Positions 19,712 to 28,553 of a stretch of DNA of 64,000 bases are shown piece by piece; the first letter of the stretch is position 1, and each line of letters begins with the position of its first letter. This stretch comes from Alsobacter soli (GTDB lineage: Bacteria; Pseudomonadota; Alphaproteobacteria; Rhizobiales; Beijerinckiaceae), in the NCBI GenBank assembly GCA_945883115.1, contig CAMCXA010000001.1, positions 120,293 to 184,292 of the forward strand, given 5' to 3'. A program made the translations under genes and the position numbers. The notes under the pieces are model-generated. The model was not told the origin of the DNA. It searched no databases and saw nothing but the letters and a program-made list of their open reading frames with translations.

Positions 19712-20725
19712 ATGTCCATCCGTTTGTTTGGCGAGGATGCAGGCAGACCTGTTCACGAAATCACGATCCGGTCGAAGGCGGGCGCGGAGGCCAAGATCCT
19801 CTCATGGGGCGCAGTTGTCCGGGATCTGATCGTTCCGTCAAAAACGGGTCCGCAACGCGTGGTTCTCGGATTGAACTCCCTCGAGGATTATATCGCCCAT
19901 TCGCCGCATTACGGTGCCTTGGCGGGGCGCTTCGCAAACCGCATCCGCAATGGCCGCTTCACGCTTGATGGCGAAACATACCAGCTCGACCAGAATTTTC
20001 TCGGCAAACACGGGCTTCACGGCGGCAGTGCGGGTTTTGGCAAACGGCCATGGCAGGTCGCCCACCATGATGAGAACTCCGTCACGCTGACGCTCTTTTC
20101 GCACGATGGCGATGGCGGGTTTCCGGGCAATCTGACCGTGACGTGCCGGTATTCCTTTGTCGAACCGGCCAATCTGCGCACGGAGATCACGGCGACAACC
20201 GACAAGGCAACAATCGTCAATCTCGCGCTCCACTCCTATTACAATCTCGATGGTTCAGCAGATATTCTTGATCATATCGTGCAAATCCCGGCGGATTTTA
20301 TCTCGACGCTGGATGCCGAACTCATTCCGACGGGCGAAATCCGGTCGGTGACAGGAACGCCCTTTGATTTCCGCACGCCGCGGGCGGTTCGCTTTGCGGG
20401 CGAGGGCGGCGATTTTTTCAAATATGACCAGAATTTCATGATCTCCACCCGTGGTGGCCCGCTCCGCCACGCGGCAACTGTCACATCGCCCAAAAATGGC
20501 CTGTCGATGGATGTTTATACCACCGAACCCTGTATCCAGTTTTATGATGGCGTGAAGATGAAGCCGCCCGTTCCCGGGCTCGGCGGCGTCATGTATGGCG
20601 CGCGCGCGGGTCTTTGCCTTGAGCCGCAGAACGTGCCGGATAGTCCAAACGTTTCCCATTTTCCAAGTCCGGTGCTGCGTCCGGGAGAAGTCTATCGTCA
20701 GGTCACCGATTACCGTTTCAAATAG
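19712..20725 (+). CDS. galM: Aldose 1-epimerase (galactose mutarotase family)
   Basis: 337 residues. It interconverts alpha and beta anomers of aldoses. Family motifs are visible: GRFANRIRNGRF, KHGLHGG, NLALHSYYNLDG (catalytic His region) and CLEPQNVPDSPN (catalytic Glu). ATG 19712 follows GAGGGAG and makes a typical N-terminus; the open frame upstream overlaps gloA and is ignored. It ends 55 bases before the purine genes, so it is probably only a neighbour of that pathway. Confidence 0.92.
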   Translation: MSIRLFGEDAGRPVHEITIRSKAGAEAKILSWGAVVRDLIVPSKTGPQRVVLGLNSLEDYIAHSPHYGALAGRFANRIRNGRFTLDGETYQLDQNFLGKHGLHGGSAGFGKRPWQVAHHDENSVTLTLFSHDGDGGFPGNLTVTCRYSFVEPANLRTEITATTDKATIVNLALHSYYNLDGSADILDHIVQIPADFISTLDAELIPTGEIRSVTGTPFDFRTPRAVRFAGEGGDFFKYDQNFMISTRGGPLRHAATVTSPKNGLSMDVYTTEPCIQFYDGVKMKPPVPGLGGVMYGARAGLCLEPQNVPDSPNVSHFPSPVLRPGEVYRQVTDYRFK

Positions 20726-20735
20726 CAGAAATCGT

Positions 20736-20753
20736 AATTCCCTCTTTGGAATT
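20736..20753. promoter_or_regulatory. Short inverted repeat ahead of uraH
   Basis: AATTCC and GGAATT flank a 6-base centre, 28 bases before the uraH start and just after galM. It could be an operator half-site pair or a small hairpin. No second copy was noticed upstream of puuD. Confidence 0.25.
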
Positions 20754-20780
20754 GCCTGTAAATGAGGCATGATAGGTCCT

Positions 20781-21122
20781 ATGAAACTGACAACACATGT
20801 TCTCGATACGGCCCATGGTCGCCCGGCAGCGGGGATGGCGCTGACATTGACCCGCCTCGCGGATGGCGCCGTCCTCGTGCGCGCCAGAACCAATGCCGAC
20901 GGGCGCGTCGACAATGCTTTGCTGGAGGGGAAGAGCTTTCAGCCGGGAACCTATCAGCTCGACTTTTCCGTCGCCGATTATTTCCGCGGTCAGGGTGTTG
21001 CCCTTTCCGACCCGCCTTTTCTCGATGTCGTGCCGATCCGGTTCGGCATCGCCGATGAGCGGCATTACCACGTGCCTTTGCTCGTCTCCCCGTTCAGTTT
21101 TTCAACCTATCGCGGGAGCTGA
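20781..21122 (+). CDS. uraH: 5-Hydroxyisourate hydrolase
   Basis: 113 residues. This transthyretin-like enzyme hydrolyses 5-hydroxyisourate, the product of urate oxidation, to OHCU. It has the diagnostic N-terminal [12 protein letters not shown] and the invariant C-terminal YRGS. ATG 20781 gives the standard MKLTTHVLD start and has AGG 5 bases upstream; an in-frame ATG at 20769 would add four residues. It is the first gene of the purine cluster and lies three bases from xdhA, so they are co-transcribed. Confidence 0.94.
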   Translation: MKLTTHVLDTAHGRPAAGMALTLTRLADGAVLVRARTNADGRVDNALLEGKSFQPGTYQLDFSVADYFRGQGVALSDPPFLDVVPIRFGIADERHYHVPLLVSPFSFSTYRGS

Positions 21123-21125
21123 AGG

Positions 21126-22562
21126 ATGATGCGCGGCGCAATCCGGTTCCTTCGCAGAGGCCAAATTGTCGAGGTGTCGAACCTGCACCCTCGAACCACC
21201 CTTCTCGACTGGTTGCGGCTCGAGGAGCGGTCAACCGGCACGAAAGAAGGTTGTGGCGAGGGTGATTGCGGCGCGTGCACGGTGGTTTTGGCGCGGGTGC
21301 GCGGCGGCAAGCTCACTTACGAGCCGGTCAATGCCTGTATTCTCCTGCTCGGGCAGGTTGACGGAGCCGAAGTCATCACGGTCGAGGATCTCGCAAACGG
21401 AACGGCACTGCATCCGGTTCAGGAAGCCATGGTCGCGAGCCATGGCTCGCAATGCGGCTATTGCACACCGGGCATCATCATGAGCCTCTTTGCGCTCTAC
21501 CAGAAGGGCCAAGCGGGCGTTGACCGCACAACCGTGAATGATGCACTTGCGGGAAATCTCTGCCGCTGCACCGGCTATCGCCCGATTGTCGAGGCCGCGA
21601 TTGAGGCCTGCGCCGGCCCGGCAAATGATGCGTTTTCAATGCGCGCCGCGGAGACGGCCCGTCAACTCATGGCCCTGCAACGGGATGAAGATCTTTTTGT
21701 CGGCTCCGAGGCCTGTTTCTTCGCCGCACCCCGCACTGAATCGGCGCTTTCAATGGTGATGGGGCGTCATCCCGATGCCCGCCTCGTTGCGGGTGCAACC
21801 GATGTCGGGCTCTGGATCACCAAGGGTCTGCAATCCCTCGATAAAATCATCTGGCTCGGCCGGGTGGATTCACTCGCCACACTTGAAAACCGCGCCGACG
21901 AAATCAGCATCGGCGCGACGGTGACCCATTCGCGTGCTTTGCCGCTTCTTGCTACGATCGACTCCGATCTCGGCGAAATCGGCCGCCGTTTCGGGTCCAC
22001 CCAAGTGCGGGCTTCGGGAACCGTCGTCGGCAATATCGCGAACGGATCACCGATTGGCGATTGGCCGCCCGCCTTCATCGCGCTCGGTGCAACCGTCGAA
22101 CTCCGCAAGGGCTTTACCTCCCGCATTCTGCTGCTGGAAGACTATTTCATCGAGTACCGGAAACAGGCGCTCGAACCGGGCGAATTTGTCCGCCGCGTCA
22201 CAATCCAGAAACTCGGCCCCGATGATCACGCCCGGTTTTTCAAAGTCTCTAAACGCCGCGACGAGGATATCTCCTCGGTGATGGGCGCCTTCCGGATCAC
22301 GGTCGTGGACGGTACCATTACCGGTGCCCGCATCGCCTATGGCGGCATGGCAGGCACACCGAAGCGCGCGACGTCCGTTGAAAACGCGATCCTTGGCCAA
22401 TCGATCATGGATATTGCCACTTGGCGCGCGGGCTCGACAGCACTCGAACATGATTTTGCACCACTGTCAGATCATCGTGCGTCCTCCGTCTACCGGATGC
22501 AAGATTGCGGGCGTTCCCTCCAACTCGACGCGGATATCGGGCATCAGGGAGTCGATCCATGA
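21126..22562 (+). CDS. xdhA: Xanthine dehydrogenase small subunit (FeS/FAD)
   Basis: 478 residues. The small subunit carries two [2Fe-2S] clusters and FAD and moves electrons from the molybdenum site to NAD+. The plant-ferredoxin cluster motif is GCGEGDCGACTV (residues about 40-51) with a later Cys in VNACI. The second cluster motifs are GSQCGYCTPG and GNLCRCTGYRPI. The FAD domain (about 195-370) has LVAGATDVGL and GNIANGSPIGD. It starts at the ATG three bases after uraH. Its TGA overlaps the xdhB ATG. Confidence 0.96.
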   Translation: MMRGAIRFLRRGQIVEVSNLHPRTTLLDWLRLEERSTGTKEGCGEGDCGACTVVLARVRGGKLTYEPVNACILLLGQVDGAEVITVEDLANGTALHPVQEAMVASHGSQCGYCTPGIIMSLFALYQKGQAGVDRTTVNDALAGNLCRCTGYRPIVEAAIEACAGPANDAFSMRAAETARQLMALQRDEDLFVGSEACFFAAPRTESALSMVMGRHPDARLVAGATDVGLWITKGLQSLDKIIWLGRVDSLATLENRADEISIGATVTHSRALPLLATIDSDLGEIGRRFGSTQVRASGTVVGNIANGSPIGDWPPAFIALGATVELRKGFTSRILLLEDYFIEYRKQALEPGEFVRRVTIQKLGPDDHARFFKVSKRRDEDISSVMGAFRITVVDGTITGARIAYGGMAGTPKRATSVENAILGQSIMDIATWRAGSTALEHDFAPLSDHRASSVYRMQDCGRSLQLDADIGHQGVDP

Positions 22563-24895
22563 CGTCGCCTGATGCCAAGATTGCGTTCCCGGACGAAGAG
22601 ACGCTGCGCCATATCCGCAAACCGCTCGCCCATGACTCAGCCCGTAAACACGTGCAGGGCTCAGCGATCTATATTGACGATATGCCGGAACCCGAAGGCA
22701 CGCTGCATATCGCGCTCGGTGGTTCGCCCGTTGCGCGTGGTTCCCTGAAATCGCTTGATTTGTCAGCCGTCAGAACTGCGCCCGGCGTGGTTGCAGTTTA
22801 TTCTGCCACTGATATTCCTGGCGTGAATGACGTTTCTCCTGCAATGGGCGATGACCCGATGTTTGCCGAGCATCGCGTCGAATTCGTCGGCCAAGTGCTC
22901 TTTGCCGTTGTCGCGAAGACACGGGACGAAGCGCGCCGCGCCGTTCGTTTTGTCCAGTCTGATATAGCGCCCGAGACGCCGAGTGTTTCGGTCGATGATG
23001 CCATTGAGCGCAACGAGACGGTCTTGCCCGATTATTCCTATGGCCGCGGCGATGTTGCAGCGCGGATTGCACAATCGCCGCACCGTTTGGAGGATGTGTT
23101 CCGGATTGGCGGTCAGGAGCATTTTTATCTTGAAGGGCAGGTTGCGTTCGCCATTCCCGGCGAAGATTCGGAAATGCTGGTGCATTCCTCGACGCAGCAC
23201 CCGACCGAAGTTCAGCACGTTGTGGCGCGGGTTCTCGGCATTTCTGACGCGAATGTCACCTGCGAGGTCCGGCGCATGGGCGGCGGCTTTGGCGGCAAGG
23301 AGAGCCAGGCCTCGCAATGGGCGGCGATTGCCGCACTTTGCGCGCGTCTCACCGGCAAACCCTGCAAGCTCCGGCTTGATCGCGACGACGACATGATGCT
23401 CACCGGCAAGCGCCATGATTTTCGCGTCGATTGGCAAGCAGGCTTTGATGATCAGGGGCGCATTCTCGCAGCTGATATCGCGCTTCTCGCCCGCTGCGGC
23501 TATTCTGCCGATCTCAGTCAGGGCGTCGTGGATCGCGCAATGTTTCACGCCGATAACAGTTATTTCCTGCCCGATGTTCGTGTTTCATCGCGTCGGCTGA
23601 AAACCAACACCGTCTCGAATACGGCCTTTCGCGGCTTTGGCGGCCCGCAGGGCATGCTGGCCATGGAACGCGTGATCGATGCGATTGCGTGGAAGACCGG
23701 CCGCGATCCCCTCGATGTGCGCAAAGCCAATCTCTACACCGAGGGGCGCAATGTGACGCCCTACGGAATGGAGGTCGAGGATCACGATGTTATCCACGCG
23801 ATTATCGAGAAATTGGAGACGAGCGCGGATTATCGAAATCGGCGGGCAAATATCACCGTTTTCAACGGCCAGTCGCCCTTGGTCCGCAAGGGGATTGCGC
23901 TGACACCGGTGAAATTCGGTATTTCTTTCACCTTGACGCAGATGAACCAGGCCGGTGCGCTTGTCCACGTCTATTCCGACGGCTCCATCCACCTCAACCA
24001 TGGCGGCACCGAGATGGGGCAGGGCCTCTTTTTGAAGGTCGCGCAAATTGTTGCCGAAGAATTCGGCGTCGCGATGGATCGCGTCCGGATCACCGCAACC
24101 ACCACGGCGAAAGTGCCGAACACCTCGCCGACGGCGGCCTCGGCAGGGTCCGATCTCAACGGCATGGCGGCGCTGAACGCCGCCCGCGCCATCAAGGACC
24201 GGATGATCCGCTTTGCATCCGAAACATGGAATATTCCCGCTGAGCAGATCACGTTTCGCGATGATCATGTTCTCATCGGCAATGAGCGGATCAGCTTCGG
24301 CGAACTCGCGAAAAAGTGCCATCAGGGGCGGATCCATCTGTCGGAAGCGGGTTTCTACAAAACGCCGAAAGTGGTGTGGGATCGCCCGAATGCGAAGGGC
24401 CGCCCGTTTTATTATTTCGCATGGGGTGCTGCGTGCACGGAGGTGACAGTCGACACACTCACCGGCGAGATGATCGTGGATCGGATCGATATCCTGCATG
24501 ATGTCGGCCATTCGCTGAACCCCGCCATTGATATCGGCCAGATCGAGGGCGGCTTTGTGCAGGGCATGGGGTGGCTGACCACCGAAGAACTCGTTTATGA
24601 CGAGAAGGGCCGTCTGCGCACACACGCGCCCTCGACCTATAAAATCCCCGTTGCGTCCGATATTCCCGCCGATTTCCGCGTCGCACTGCATGACGGCCCG
24701 AACCGCGAGGAGACGGTCTATCGCTCCAAGGCGGTAGGCGAGCCGCCGGTGATGCTTGCGCTTTCCGTCTTCTCCGCCATTGCGGACGCTGTCCATTCGA
24801 TTGCGCCGGGCACGCCTGTGCCGCTCGATGCACCGGCAACGCCCGAGTCTATTTTGCGCGCGGTGCAAGCGCTTGGCGGGGGCGGCGGTTTCTGA
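22559..24895 (+). CDS. xdhB: Xanthine dehydrogenase molybdopterin-binding subunit
   Basis: 778 residues. The large subunit binds the molybdenum cofactor and hydroxylates hypoxanthine and xanthine to urate. Visible Moco motifs include RRMGGGFGGKES, NTAFRGFGGPQGM and HGGTEMGQGLF, and the catalytic Glu lies in the GEPP of SKAVGEPPVML near the C-terminus. The start at 22559 forms ATGA with the xdhA stop; the frame upstream of that is overlap. It ends with TGATG shared with xdhC. Confidence 0.96.
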   Translation: MTSPDAKIAFPDEETLRHIRKPLAHDSARKHVQGSAIYIDDMPEPEGTLHIALGGSPVARGSLKSLDLSAVRTAPGVVAVYSATDIPGVNDVSPAMGDDPMFAEHRVEFVGQVLFAVVAKTRDEARRAVRFVQSDIAPETPSVSVDDAIERNETVLPDYSYGRGDVAARIAQSPHRLEDVFRIGGQEHFYLEGQVAFAIPGEDSEMLVHSSTQHPTEVQHVVARVLGISDANVTCEVRRMGGGFGGKESQASQWAAIAALCARLTGKPCKLRLDRDDDMMLTGKRHDFRVDWQAGFDDQGRILAADIALLARCGYSADLSQGVVDRAMFHADNSYFLPDVRVSSRRLKTNTVSNTAFRGFGGPQGMLAMERVIDAIAWKTGRDPLDVRKANLYTEGRNVTPYGMEVEDHDVIHAIIEKLETSADYRNRRANITVFNGQSPLVRKGIALTPVKFGISFTLTQMNQAGALVHVYSDGSIHLNHGGTEMGQGLFLKVAQIVAEEFGVAMDRVRITATTTAKVPNTSPTAASAGSDLNGMAALNAARAIKDRMIRFASETWNIPAEQITFRDDHVLIGNERISFGELAKKCHQGRIHLSEAGFYKTPKVVWDRPNAKGRPFYYFAWGAACTEVTVDTLTGEMIVDRIDILHDVGHSLNPAIDIGQIEGGFVQGMGWLTTEELVYDEKGRLRTHAPSTYKIPVASDIPADFRVALHDGPNREETVYRSKAVGEPPVMLALSVFSAIADAVHSIAPGTPVPLDAPATPESILRAVQALGGGGGF

Positions 24896-25911
24896 TGTCC
24901 CTGCCTGTCTGGAGCCGGATAAGAGAGGGTGTTGCTGAAGCAGGGCGCGTAGCTCTTGTCACAATCGTCTCGACGCGCGGCTCCGTCCCGCGCGAAGCCG
25001 GCACGCGCATGGTCGTGCGGCCTGATGGCAGCTTCTCCGGAACAATCGGCGGCGGCGCCCTCGAATATCGGATCATCGCGGAGGCCCGCTCGGCACTTGC
25101 GTCGAAACTTCCGCGATGGAGCCTGCGTCAACACCCTTTGGGCCCCGAGCTCGGCCAATGTTGCGGCGGGCAGGTGACCGTGCTGATCGAAATTTTTTGT
25201 GCATCGGATCGTAACGAGATCGTCCATTTCGAGGCGGTCGAGTCATTACTCGGCTTACGGACCGAAGCGCAACTGCGGGATAGCGCCCATTTGCCCCGTA
25301 CTGTCATTACAAGCGGCATTATGTATCCGGCCTTGTCCATTCTCCGTCAGGGGGACAAGATTATCGAAAATTTTTATGCGTCGCGACGGGTATTGCTCTT
25401 GTTCGGGGCAGGCCATGTCGGGCGGGCTTTGGTGATGGCGCTTGCGGCGCTCCCCTTCTACGTCAGGTGGGTTGACACGCGCGCGGACGCCTTTCCCGAT
25501 TTGCTACCTGCGAATGTGAAGTCCGTTGTCACGGCCACGCCCGAAACCGAGCTCACTACCGTATTTCCCGGCAGCTATGTGCTCGTCATGACGCATTCCC
25601 ACGCACTTGATCTCGCGATCATATCGGCTGCCCTCAAATACGACATTTTCGGCTATGTCGGCTTGATCGGGTCGGCCACCAAGCGGACACGTTTCATCAA
25701 ACGGATGCAGGCGGCGGCAATCAGCGACGACAAGATCGCCAAATTGACGTGCCCGATCGGAGTGCCCGGCATTCACGGCAAAGATCCGGCCATCATCGCG
25801 GCGTCGGTGACTGCACAATTGCTGCAGACGCTTGAACAAAATGATACGACGGCACCGGAACCACCTGTACCGCAGGGCGGCAGGCGGTTAACGCTGGTGG
25901 GGCGCGAATAA
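24895..25911 (+). CDS. xdhC: Xanthine dehydrogenase accessory protein XdhC
   Basis: 338 residues. XdhC binds and sulfurates the molybdenum cofactor and inserts it into xanthine dehydrogenase. It has an N-terminal XdhC/CoxI domain with GTRMVVRPDG and the LGQCCGGQV cysteine motif, and a C-terminal Rossmann domain with LLFGAGHVGRALV. Its ATG shares one base with the xdhB stop, so translation is coupled. The next gene begins 31 bases later. Confidence 0.94.
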   Translation: MSLPVWSRIREGVAEAGRVALVTIVSTRGSVPREAGTRMVVRPDGSFSGTIGGGALEYRIIAEARSALASKLPRWSLRQHPLGPELGQCCGGQVTVLIEIFCASDRNEIVHFEAVESLLGLRTEAQLRDSAHLPRTVITSGIMYPALSILRQGDKIIENFYASRRVLLLFGAGHVGRALVMALAALPFYVRWVDTRADAFPDLLPANVKSVVTATPETELTTVFPGSYVLVMTHSHALDLAIISAALKYDIFGYVGLIGSATKRTRFIKRMQAAAISDDKIAKLTCPIGVPGIHGKDPAIIAASVTAQLLQTLEQNDTTAPEPPVPQGGRRLTLVGRE

Positions 25912-25942
25912 GGGTTCGTTTGATGCGAGAACGGGGACGATA

Positions 25943-26419
25943 ATGGCTGATCAGGATGCGGTTCACCTTGCCCGGGCAGTCGCCCTGTCGCGGGAGCGGA
26001 TGGAAGCGAATGCCGGCGGCCCCTTTGGCGCGGTGATTGTGCGCGATGGCGTCGTGCTGGCCGAGGGCTGGAACAAGGTGACATCCTCGAATGATCCGAC
26101 GGCGCACGCGGAAGTCACCGCAATCCGGCGGGCCTGCGAGGCGGTCAATTCCTTCGAGCTGAAGGGCGCAACGCTGTACACAAGTTGCGAGCCGTGCCCC
26201 ATGTGCCTCGCTTCTGCCTATTGGGCGCGCATTTCGCGCATTGTCTATGCCAATACGCGCACAGAGGCCGCCGCCATCGGCTTTGACGACGCCTTCATCT
26301 ATGATGAAATTCCGAAAGAACCCGCCGCCCGCGCCCTTGTCATGGAGCATCACCCGCGCAAGGATGCAACCGACGCCTTCGCCGCCTGGGCCGAGAAGCC
26401 TGACAAGATTCTTTATTGA
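25943..26419 (+). CDS. Nucleoside deaminase, probable guanine deaminase
   Basis: 158 residues of the cytidine/deoxycytidylate deaminase fold. The zinc site is complete: HAEVTAIRRAC supplies His and the proton-shuttling Glu, and SCEPCPMCLAS supplies the two cysteines. Size and the EPCPMC context fit the small Bacillus-type guanine deaminase (GuaD), which makes xanthine for the adjacent XdhABC. The genomic setting supports that substrate, but tRNA adenosine deaminases share the fold. Its last 7 bases overlap the convergent toxin gene. Confidence 0.82.
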   Translation: MADQDAVHLARAVALSRERMEANAGGPFGAVIVRDGVVLAEGWNKVTSSNDPTAHAEVTAIRRACEAVNSFELKGATLYTSCEPCPMCLASAYWARISRIVYANTRTEAAAIGFDDAFIYDEIPKEPAARALVMEHHPRKDATDAFAAWAEKPDKILY

Positions 26420-26772
26420 TTGGTGGGCGTACCGATTGAAACGGGCAGGATTTTTGTCAGTTTTGCGGTCAATGCGGCCTGATCAGCCGCGCCAACCGTG
26501 CCGAGTGTCCTGAGAATGAGCGTGTTGGGCAGCGTGAAGATTTTCCACCGCACATAGCAGTTCTGGACAAGTCCGGCCTCTTCCGGTGCGATCAGGGCAT
26601 GATCATCCGGCCATGTATCGATCAATCCGGTCGTGATCATCGCGAAAAGTGTATGGCCGTTCCCGGCATTGAATACCCTGTTGGAGAGCGCGAGTGCCGG
26701 ACGTCTTTTGATGGCCGGCTTGTCGACAAAAGGAAACGGCACAATCGCGACCTGAAAAGCGTCACAAATCAC
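26413..26772 (-). CDS. PemK/MazF-like toxin
   Basis: 119 residues. The pattern fits the PemK/MazF endoribonuclease toxin fold: a beta-rich N-terminus VAIVPFPFVDKPAIKRRPALALS, the AMITT strand, then EEAGLVQNCYVRWKIFTLP and an LILRTLGTV segment. RRPAL and the later Arg-containing strand are where catalytic residues usually lie. It is the second gene of a two-gene unit; its ATG overlaps the upstream gene by 11 bases, typical for toxin genes. It lies on the opposite strand to the purine cluster, between the deaminase and puuD genes. A type II toxin-antitoxin role is inferred from family and arrangement. Confidence 0.75.
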   Translation of the reverse strand: MICDAFQVAIVPFPFVDKPAIKRRPALALSNRVFNAGNGHTLFAMITTGLIDTWPDDHALIAPEEAGLVQNCYVRWKIFTLPNTLILRTLGTVGAADQAALTAKLTKILPVSIGTPTNQ

Positions 26773-27136
26773 GGAAGGCTCGCTCGTCGGACTCGGAATC
26801 CCATTCCGTCATCATCGCCTGCACGGCGGTCAGGTACGATGATTTGCGCTCGATGATTTTGAACGGGACACGTTCGCCACGCCGCCTTTGCAGGGTGCTC
26901 CAAAACTCTTTCATGGCCCCGATTGGCTTGTACCCCGGCGTCGGGCGGCCATCTTTTCCGTCCGCCATCTTCGCAAATTCCCCCTGGGTACCATCAATTT
27001 CAAAGATTACCCGCGTATCCTCCGGCATATAGCCGAGCAGCACCGAAGCATCCTTGTCGATATCAATATGCTTGATCCACAGGGAATTATCCGCAATCTT
27101 GACCGAATTTTCATAAGATTCGTTTGAAAGACTCAT
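26762..27136 (-). CDS. Unrecognised protein upstream of PemK-like toxin, candidate antitoxin
   Basis: 124 residues starting at ATG 27136, which has AAGGAG 7 bases upstream; the frame reaches 27178 but without a ribosome site. I do not recognise the family. There is no evident ribbon-helix-helix, AbrB or helix-turn-helix motif. It is an acidic/basic mix with ILW-rich beta segments (DNSLWIKHIDIDKD, VIFEIDGTQGEF), a central basic stretch (LQRRRGERVPFKI) and an acidic C-terminus (TEWDSESDERAFRDL) that could wrap the toxin. Position, coupling and an inverted repeat over the promoter suggest the antitoxin of the pair. Confidence 0.6.
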   Translation of the reverse strand: MSLSNESYENSVKIADNSLWIKHIDIDKDASVLLGYMPEDTRVIFEIDGTQGEFAKMADGKDGRPTPGYKPIGAMKEFWSTLQRRRGERVPFKIIERKSSYLTAVQAMMTEWDSESDERAFRDL

Positions 27137-27181
27137 GATAAATGCTCCTTCTTGGCTGTGAAGACATGATCTCCTCATCGA

Positions 27182-27221
27182 TTACGCATTAGACGATAGC
27201 GTAAGTCGAGTGTCCGATCAA
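27182..27221 (-). promoter_or_regulatory. Predicted promoter and operator of the toxin-antitoxin pair
   Basis: Reading the minus strand, a -35-like TTGATC (27221-27216) is followed after exactly 17 bases by a -10-like TATCGT (27198-27193). An inverted repeat, TTACGC at 27182-27187 and GCGTAA at 27199-27204, straddles the -10. A repressor bound there would block transcription, as expected for an autoregulated pair. The start codon is about 50 bases downstream. Confidence 0.45.
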
Positions 27222-27233
27222 GGGGGTGTAGGG

Positions 27234-27245
27234 GGGGTATACCCC
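27234..27245. promoter_or_regulatory. 12-bp palindrome between the TA pair and puuD
   Basis: A perfect GGGGTATACCCC palindrome lies inside a G-rich run (GGGGG at 27222 and seven G from 27231). It is just upstream of the predicted toxin-antitoxin -35 and 124 bases before puuD. It may be an operator; the binding factor is unknown. Confidence 0.3.
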
Positions 27246-27368
27246 ACTTCGACTCCATGCGTTGGCGCGCCTGTGAATGCCTCAAGTCAAACCCGCTTCT
27301 GATCACGACCGGGGGCGACATTGCGGCAAATCTGTGGTTGATTATCGTGAGTTTACAGGATCACTTGC

Positions 27369-28553
27369 ATGACCGCTTTCGCTCTCGACTGGATCAACCT
27401 CGCCATTCGCTGGTTCCACATCATCGTCGGAATCGCATGGATCGGGGCGAGTTTTCACTTTGTCTGGCTGGATTTCTCGCTTCGCGCGCGGGAAGGCATG
27501 GCGAAGGGCGTCTACGGATCGTCATGGCTGGTGCATGGCGGCGGCTTCTACCATGTCGAGAAATATCTCGTTGCACCCGAAACGCTGCCGCATGATCTCC
27601 ATTGGTTCAAATGGGAGGCCTACCTCACCTTCCTGACCGGCTTTGCCCTGCTTGTCGTGCAATATTACTGGAATGCGTCCGCTTTTCTCGTCGATCCTGC
27701 CGTGTTGCAGATGACGGCGGGCGAGGCCATCATCATCTCGGTGCTGACGCTGCTCGGCGGCTGGATCGCCTATGATCTCCTGTGCCGTTCTCCGATTGGC
27801 GAGCGGACGGGGCTTTTGGCCGTCTGCGTCTTCGCGCTGATCGTCGGGGCCGCCTATCTGTTCGGGCAGGTGTTTTCGGGGCGCGGGGCCTTCATCCATG
27901 TCGGTGCCATGGTGGGTACCATGATGGCCGCCAATGTGTTTCGCGTGATCATTCCGAACCAGAAAAAGATCACGGCCTCTTTGCTCGCGGGCGAAGCGCC
28001 CGATCCCAAACTCGGCAAAATCGGCAAGCAGCGCTCTTTACACAATAATTATCTCACGCTGCCGGTTCTGCTGTTCATGGTGTCGAACCATTACCCGTTT
28101 CTCTACGCCCATCCGCGTGCATGGCTCGTTGTCGCGCTGATTGTGCTGTCGGGCGGAATGATCCGGCATTTTCTCAACCGCGTGGATGCGGGTGATACGC
28201 CTGCAAGCGTCGTCTGGGCCTTGCCGGTCGCGGCTCTTGCGCTGATCGTGGCGATCTACTGGACAAGTCCGACACCGCAAGCGCCACAAGCCGGTGGCGT
28301 CACGGACGCCGCCATCAGCCAGATCGTGACAACGCATTGCGTGATGTGCCACGCCGCCAAGCCGACCCATCAGGCGTTCAAGGGAGCGGAGCCGCCGAAA
28401 GGCGTGATGCTCGATACGCTCGACGGCGTTCGCAAAAATGCCGCGCAAATTTTGGCGCAGGCCGTTCAGGGGCGGGCCATGCCGCTCGGCAACGAGACGG
28501 GGATTACGGACGCGGACCGCGCCACGCTCGGCGCATGGCTCGCACAGCAATGA
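27369..28553 (+). CDS. puuD: Membrane urate oxidase PuuD with C-terminal cytochrome c
   Basis: 394 residues. PuuD is an inner-membrane urate hydroxylase that passes electrons to a fused cytochrome c. The N-terminal part (about 1-300) has eight or nine hydrophobic helices and family segments such as RWFHIIVGIAWIG, SWLVHGGGFYHVEKY and LHWFKWEAYLTF. The C-terminal domain (about 310-394) has the haem c motif CVMCH and the MPLGN methionine-ligand region. It needs the ccm system, which is encoded earlier in the window. Its TGA overlaps uraD (ATGA). Confidence 0.93.
   Translation: MTAFALDWINLAIRWFHIIVGIAWIGASFHFVWLDFSLRAREGMAKGVYGSSWLVHGGGFYHVEKYLVAPETLPHDLHWFKWEAYLTFLTGFALLVVQYYWNASAFLVDPAVLQMTAGEAIIISVLTLLGGWIAYDLLCRSPIGERTGLLAVCVFALIVGAAYLFGQVFSGRGAFIHVGAMVGTMMAANVFRVIIPNQKKITASLLAGEAPDPKLGKIGKQRSLHNNYLTLPVLLFMVSNHYPFLYAHPRAWLVVALIVLSGGMIRHFLNRVDAGDTPASVVWALPVAALALIVAIYWTSPTPQAPQAGGVTDAAISQIVTTHCVMCHAAKPTHQAFKGAEPPKGVMLDTLDGVRKNAAQILAQAVQGRAMPLGNETGITDADRATLGAWLAQQ

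Noticed and set aside
27222..27237. G-quadruplex
   Set aside because: Only two long G runs are present, not four separated tracts, so a standard intrastrand quadruplex is not supported.
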